Assembly: GCF_938039775.1 (NCBI RefSeq)
Contig: NZ_CALHTQ010000040.1
Location: 1 to 9,235, forward strand
Length of the DNA: 9,235 nt
Direction: 5' to 3'
From: an uncultured Mogibacterium sp.
GTDB taxonomy: Bacteria; Bacillota_A; Clostridia; Peptostreptococcales; Anaerovoracaceae
Numbering within the stretch: position 1 is the first letter of the stretch; each line of letters begins with the position of its first letter. Made by a program: the position numbers and the translations under genes. The notes below the pieces were generated by a model. It saw only the letters and a list, made by a program, of their open reading frames with translations, was not told the origin of the DNA and made no database searches. Below are positions 6,323 to 9,235 of this stretch, one piece after another.

Positions 6323-7793
6323 AGAAGAAATCGTTATCATTCTTCCAGAAGCTCTTGAAGAATAAGAGTATAACAGGGTAGATTTCAAGTCTGCCTGCGA
6401 GCATCAAAAACATCATTGCTACTTTAGACACTGAAGAATAATCTTCGATTATCCCTGGAGTTGCGGTTTGCGTAATATATGAACCAGTATTCGTTAGCAT
6501 TGCAATCGATGTATTGATTGCAGTGCTAAGGTCTAGATTAATAGTCAGCACAAGTGCACCGAATAGATACGTTATAACAAACATTACTATGTAAAGGTTA
6601 CATCTGAGAAGAGTATTTAGTTTAAGTGGTGTACCAGCGTATTTGATAGGTTTAATAACGTTCTTATGAATGTGGTGATACAATGTTCTTGACGCCGTAT
6701 TAATGGCTATTATAGTTCTTGCAGCTTTTATACCTCCTCCGGATGAAATAGCACATGCACCGATAAACATCTGGACTAGTATGACTGCACAAGCTGCTGC
6801 AGGCCAATGACTTGTATCAGAAATTTTATATCCAGCAGTCGTGAAATAGGATACTACCTGCATGAGAACATTCCCGAATTCTTTTATTGACCTAATGCTT
6901 CTACCGTAAGTCATAAAGAGTATTCCTGTAATAGCTGTCGTAGTCCCGATAGTTCTTGCTGAGTGAAATTTAAGTTCGGGAGCTTTGGTCACATCTTTAA
7001 ATTTTCTCATTGATAGTAATAAGAGTATAGAGAAGTTAAGGGAACTTAAAAAAGCGAACGTTGTAATTATTATCTTTATTGCTAATCCATAACTAATAAT
7101 ATTGCCGTTATTAAGATTTACTAAACCTGCAGTGCTTATATTACTTAGTGAAGTAATTACAGAATCACTTTTGTTCAATCCAGCTAATCTTAGTAGTACA
7201 TACTGTAAAGCTGTCAAAGAAATGTATATTGCTAACGCTCTCCGATAGGTTTTTCTAAAAGTTGTATTTATCTTCATAAATCCAGGACCGGCAATCTCTG
7301 TAATTACAAGAGATCTTCCTACGAACTGCCAGGTTGGTAAGAAGTTAAGTGCTATTACTATAATTCCAAGCGCGCCCATCCAGTTGCACGACGCACGGAG
7401 CATCTGAAGTCCAATGGGCATAACATCTGAATTTACCACAGATGTACCTGTTGTAGTCCATGAGGCAACAGCTTCGTAAAGTGAATCGATAAATGATAAA
7501 TTAAGGCTGCTGAGGTAAAAGGGGATTGCCGTAATAAATATCATTGTAAGCCATGTAAAAATGGTCGTCATGAAGCAGATCCTCGAGTTCATACGGTTTA
7601 CATCGTAGTAAAATATTTTCTGTCCTACAAAACCAATTATGAGCGTTGAGAGTGAAAGAGTTCCTATATGAACAAGCTCGTTATAATCATGATATCTTAC
7701 GCATAGTAAAACAGATGGAACGGTAAAAGCTCCAAATATCATCATCGATGCGAATATCATATGAAGGACGAATCTTTTTTCTTTACTAATCAT
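6321..7793 (-). CDS. Divergent TrkH-family potassium uptake protein (second paralogue)
   Basis: 490 residues, an integral membrane protein with the four membrane–pore–membrane repeats of the TrkH/KtrB/HKT superfamily, which conduct K+ (or Na+) across the membrane. Pore-loop segments: P1 SWTTTGTS (111-118), P2 STAGL (220-224), P3 TTAGY (318-322), P4 NTGS (435-438). Each keeps the central filter glycine, but P2 and P4 differ from the usual TGGF and NxGPG. The gating-loop glycine run is SSGGGIK (350-356), and the conserved R468 of the last repeat is in GRLE (467-470). The start ATG (7793-7791) has TGAGGA (7805-7800) 6 nt upstream. It lies 12 nt after the stop of the upstream trkH gene, so the two are one operon. 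TrkH proteins are dimers, so a heterodimer with its neighbour or a changed ion selectivity is possible; both are inference. Confidence 0.9.
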   Translation of the reverse strand: MISKEKRFVLHMIFASMMIFGAFTVPSVLLCVRYHDYNELVHIGTLSLSTLIIGFVGQKIFYYDVNRMNSRICFMTTIFTWLTMIFITAIPFYLSSLNLSFIDSLYEAVASWTTTGTSVVNSDVMPIGLQMLRASCNWMGALGIIVIALNFLPTWQFVGRSLVITEIAGPGFMKINTTFRKTYRRALAIYISLTALQYVLLRLAGLNKSDSVITSLSNISTAGLVNLNNGNIISYGLAIKIIITTFAFLSSLNFSILLLLSMRKFKDVTKAPELKFHSARTIGTTTAITGILFMTYGRSIRSIKEFGNVLMQVVSYFTTAGYKISDTSHWPAAACAVILVQMFIGACAISSGGGIKAARTIIAINTASRTLYHHIHKNVIKPIKYAGTPLKLNTLLRCNLYIVMFVITYLFGALVLTINLDLSTAINTSIAMLTNTGSYITQTATPGIIEDYSSVSKVAMMFLMLAGRLEIYPVILLFFKSFWKNDNDFF

Positions 7794-7805
7794 CAGATAT
7801 CCTCA

Positions 7806-9235
7806 TTAAACTATATGTCTATTCCAGTAGTAGCGTGAGAACATAATCAGAACTGTACTAAGTTCAAGTCTTCCGATTATCATTATTAATGCGAGCACAA
7901 ATGTTGAGAAATCCGAATAGAAATGAAAGTTTTCTATTGGACCAACCTGTGCGAGTCCAGGCCCCACGTTGCTTATACAGGACAAAACAGCAGTAAAATC
8001 TGTTATTAAGTCAGCGTCAGATCTTAGTGATACAATAATAGTTCCAATTCCGAGAGTTAGTAAGAAGGTGATGACAAATGAAAGCATATACATCATTACT
8101 TCTCCAGATATCTTAGTTCCATTATACTTAACATCATCTATGATATTATCATGCAATCTAACTCGCACTTCGCGCTTAAACATCTTAAATATTGACAGAA
8201 CTCGTATAATTTTAATTCCTCCAGCAGTAGATGAGCTCATTGCTCCAGTGAACATTATGAGGATTAATATCATCTTACAAAATGCTGGCCATATGTTGAA
8301 GTCCGTGGTCGCATATCCAGTAGTTGATATAAGTGTTGCTACCTGAAAGGAGGCATCTGTAACAGCCTTAAATAAGTTATTATATCCTCCTTGAAGTAGG
8401 AGCGACAGCGTTATAAGTGATGTAGAAACCACTAGAGTTAGGCCATAAAGTCTCAGCTCTTCATCAGCGAGAGCAGTCTTTACCTTGTCAAACATCATGG
8501 TGAAAAATAGATTGAAATTAGTTCCTGCAATTACCATGAATATTGTTATAACCCAAGTTATGTAATAGCTATGAAAATGTGCAATACTATCGTTATAGAT
8601 ACCAAAACCACCGGTTGCCATAGTGGAGAATGCATGTGCTACAGCATCAAACAAGTTCATTCCACCAATAAGTAAAAGAATTATGAGTATAATTGTAAGT
8701 ATTACGTATGCAATATATAGGCTTCTCGCAGTATCTGAGAATCTTGAGGTGAGCTTTGTTACAGTTGGTCCAGGTGTTTCTGCACTCGCAACATTTTGAG
8801 CCTTTACTCCAAGATTAGGAACTAGGGCAACCATTAGAACTATGATTCCCATACCGCCAAGCCACTGAGTTTCAGAACGCCAGAATAACATTGATTTTGG
8901 AAGGGCTTCAACATCAGTCAGGATTGTCGCACCTGTAGTTGAAAAGCCAGAACACATCTCAAAGAAGGCGTCGATTACATTAGGAATAGATCCCTGTATC
9001 ACAAACGGAATTGCTGCAAGAACAGATGACATAATCCAAGTGAAAGCAACGATAAAGTAACTATCTGTGTAACGGAGCGCTTCGGTAGAAGCGTTTTTTC
9101 CAAGAATATTAGTCGTTAAAATACCTAATCCGAAAGTTATTGCACATGTAATAGTGAATGCAACTACAGAGTCATATTCCTTGTAAATAATCGCGACAAA
9201 TAGAGGTAGCATCATGCTACCTCCGATAATAAATT
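7806..9235 (-). CDS. trkH: TrkH-family potassium uptake protein (canonical paralogue), 5' end cut by window edge
   Basis: Membrane pore subunit of a Trk/Ktr-type K+ uptake system. Numbering from the ATG at 9215, 469 residues are visible. All four filter loops are canonical: P1 STTGA (92-96), P2 ATGGF (200-204), P3 TTGYA (298-302), P4 NVGPG (416-420). Also present are the gating loop SSSTAGGIK (327-335), R449 in GRLE, and the WLGGMGIIVL segment after P1 (118-127). The real start is probably outside the window: the frame stays open to the edge and reads FIIGGSMMLPLFVAIIYKE, which matches the first transmembrane helix of TrkH proteins (compare E. coli TrkH GTMIIPGLVALIYRD), so about 10 more N-terminal residues are expected. 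The ATG pair at 9215/9212 does have GGAGG just upstream (9224-9220), so a short form cannot be ruled out. It is the first gene of a two-gene operon with the divergent paralogue. A TrkA/KtrA-type regulatory subunit is not in the window. Confidence 0.93.
   Translation of the reverse strand, partial: FIIGGSMMLPLFVAIIYKEYDSVVAFTITCAITFGLGILTTNILGKNASTEALRYTDSYFIVAFTWIMSSVLAAIPFVIQGSIPNVIDAFFEMCSGFSTTGATILTDVEALPKSMLFWRSETQWLGGMGIIVLMVALVPNLGVKAQNVASAETPGPTVTKLTSRFSDTARSLYIAYVILTIILIILLLIGGMNLFDAVAHAFSTMATGGFGIYNDSIAHFHSYYITWVITIFMVIAGTNFNLFFTMMFDKVKTALADEELRLYGLTLVVSTSLITLSLLLQGGYNNLFKAVTDASFQVATLISTTGYATTDFNIWPAFCKMILILIMFTGAMSSSTAGGIKIIRVLSIFKMFKREVRVRLHDNIIDDVKYNGTKISGEVMMYMLSFVITFLLTLGIGTIIVSLRSDADLITDFTAVLSCISNVGPGLAQVGPIENFHFYSDFSTFVLALIMIIGRLELSTVLIMFSRYYWNRHIV

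Noticed and set aside
5801..6388. 195-codon open frame on the - strand over the hydrolase and the end of the second trkH
   Set aside because: Antisense to clearly conserved hydrolase motifs (including GHSLGG); its translation shows no family features and runs across two real genes.
7969..8346. 125-codon open frame on the + strand inside the first trkH gene
   Set aside because: Opposite to conserved TrkH pore segments; no ribosome site and no domain resemblance.
1..9235. CRISPR array, tRNA, rRNA, toxin-antitoxin pair or phage-defence system
   Set aside because: No regularly spaced repeats, no tRNA-like cloverleaf, and no nuclease/toxin pairs or defence domains seen; the genes are housekeeping, one hydrolase and ion transport.

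Overview
The window looks like a chromosomal segment of a low-GC, anaerobic Firmicute, most likely a member of the Clostridia. Three things suggest this: the AT-rich third codon positions, strong Shine-Dalgarno sites, and an IspH–ribosomal protein S1 fusion gene of the kind known from Clostridia. No species can be named from the sequence alone.

Layout. From 1 to 5283 there is a housekeeping block on the + strand. It holds enolase (5' end cut by the window edge), a bifunctional IspH/S1 gene 20 nt later with a TTG start, a clear intrinsic terminator, and RNase R. In many Firmicutes enolase is followed by secG, rnr and smpB; here the IspH/S1 gene occupies the secG position and smpB is not present after rnr. 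From 5284 to about 6300 there is an interruption: a decayed IS30-family transposase fragment on the - strand, then an isolated AT-rich alpha/beta hydrolase gene on the + strand. From 6321 to the right edge, two TrkH-type potassium uptake subunits lie in tandem on the - strand, 12 nt apart. They converge on the hydrolase gene, and the promoter-proximal one is cut by the window edge.

How the genes relate. Enolase (glycolysis), IspH (last step of the MEP isoprenoid pathway), S1 (mRNA binding at the ribosome) and RNase R (structured RNA decay) are core functions, plausibly co-transcribed in part. The two TrkH proteins would form the membrane pore of a K+ uptake system. Its cytosolic regulator (TrkA/KtrA-type RCK protein) is not in this window.

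Most interesting point. The single IspH–S1 reading frame carries, exactly at the domain junction, a 9-nt perfect Shine-Dalgarno match followed 10 nt later by an in-frame ATG. Lysine codon use switches abruptly at the same place, from 9/26 AAG in the IspH part to 31/33 AAG in the S1 part. This suggests that S1 is also made as a free protein at a much higher level than the fusion. Second in interest is the strong divergence of the selectivity-filter loops in the second TrkH paralogue. I see no CRISPR array, tRNA, rRNA or wholly new system.
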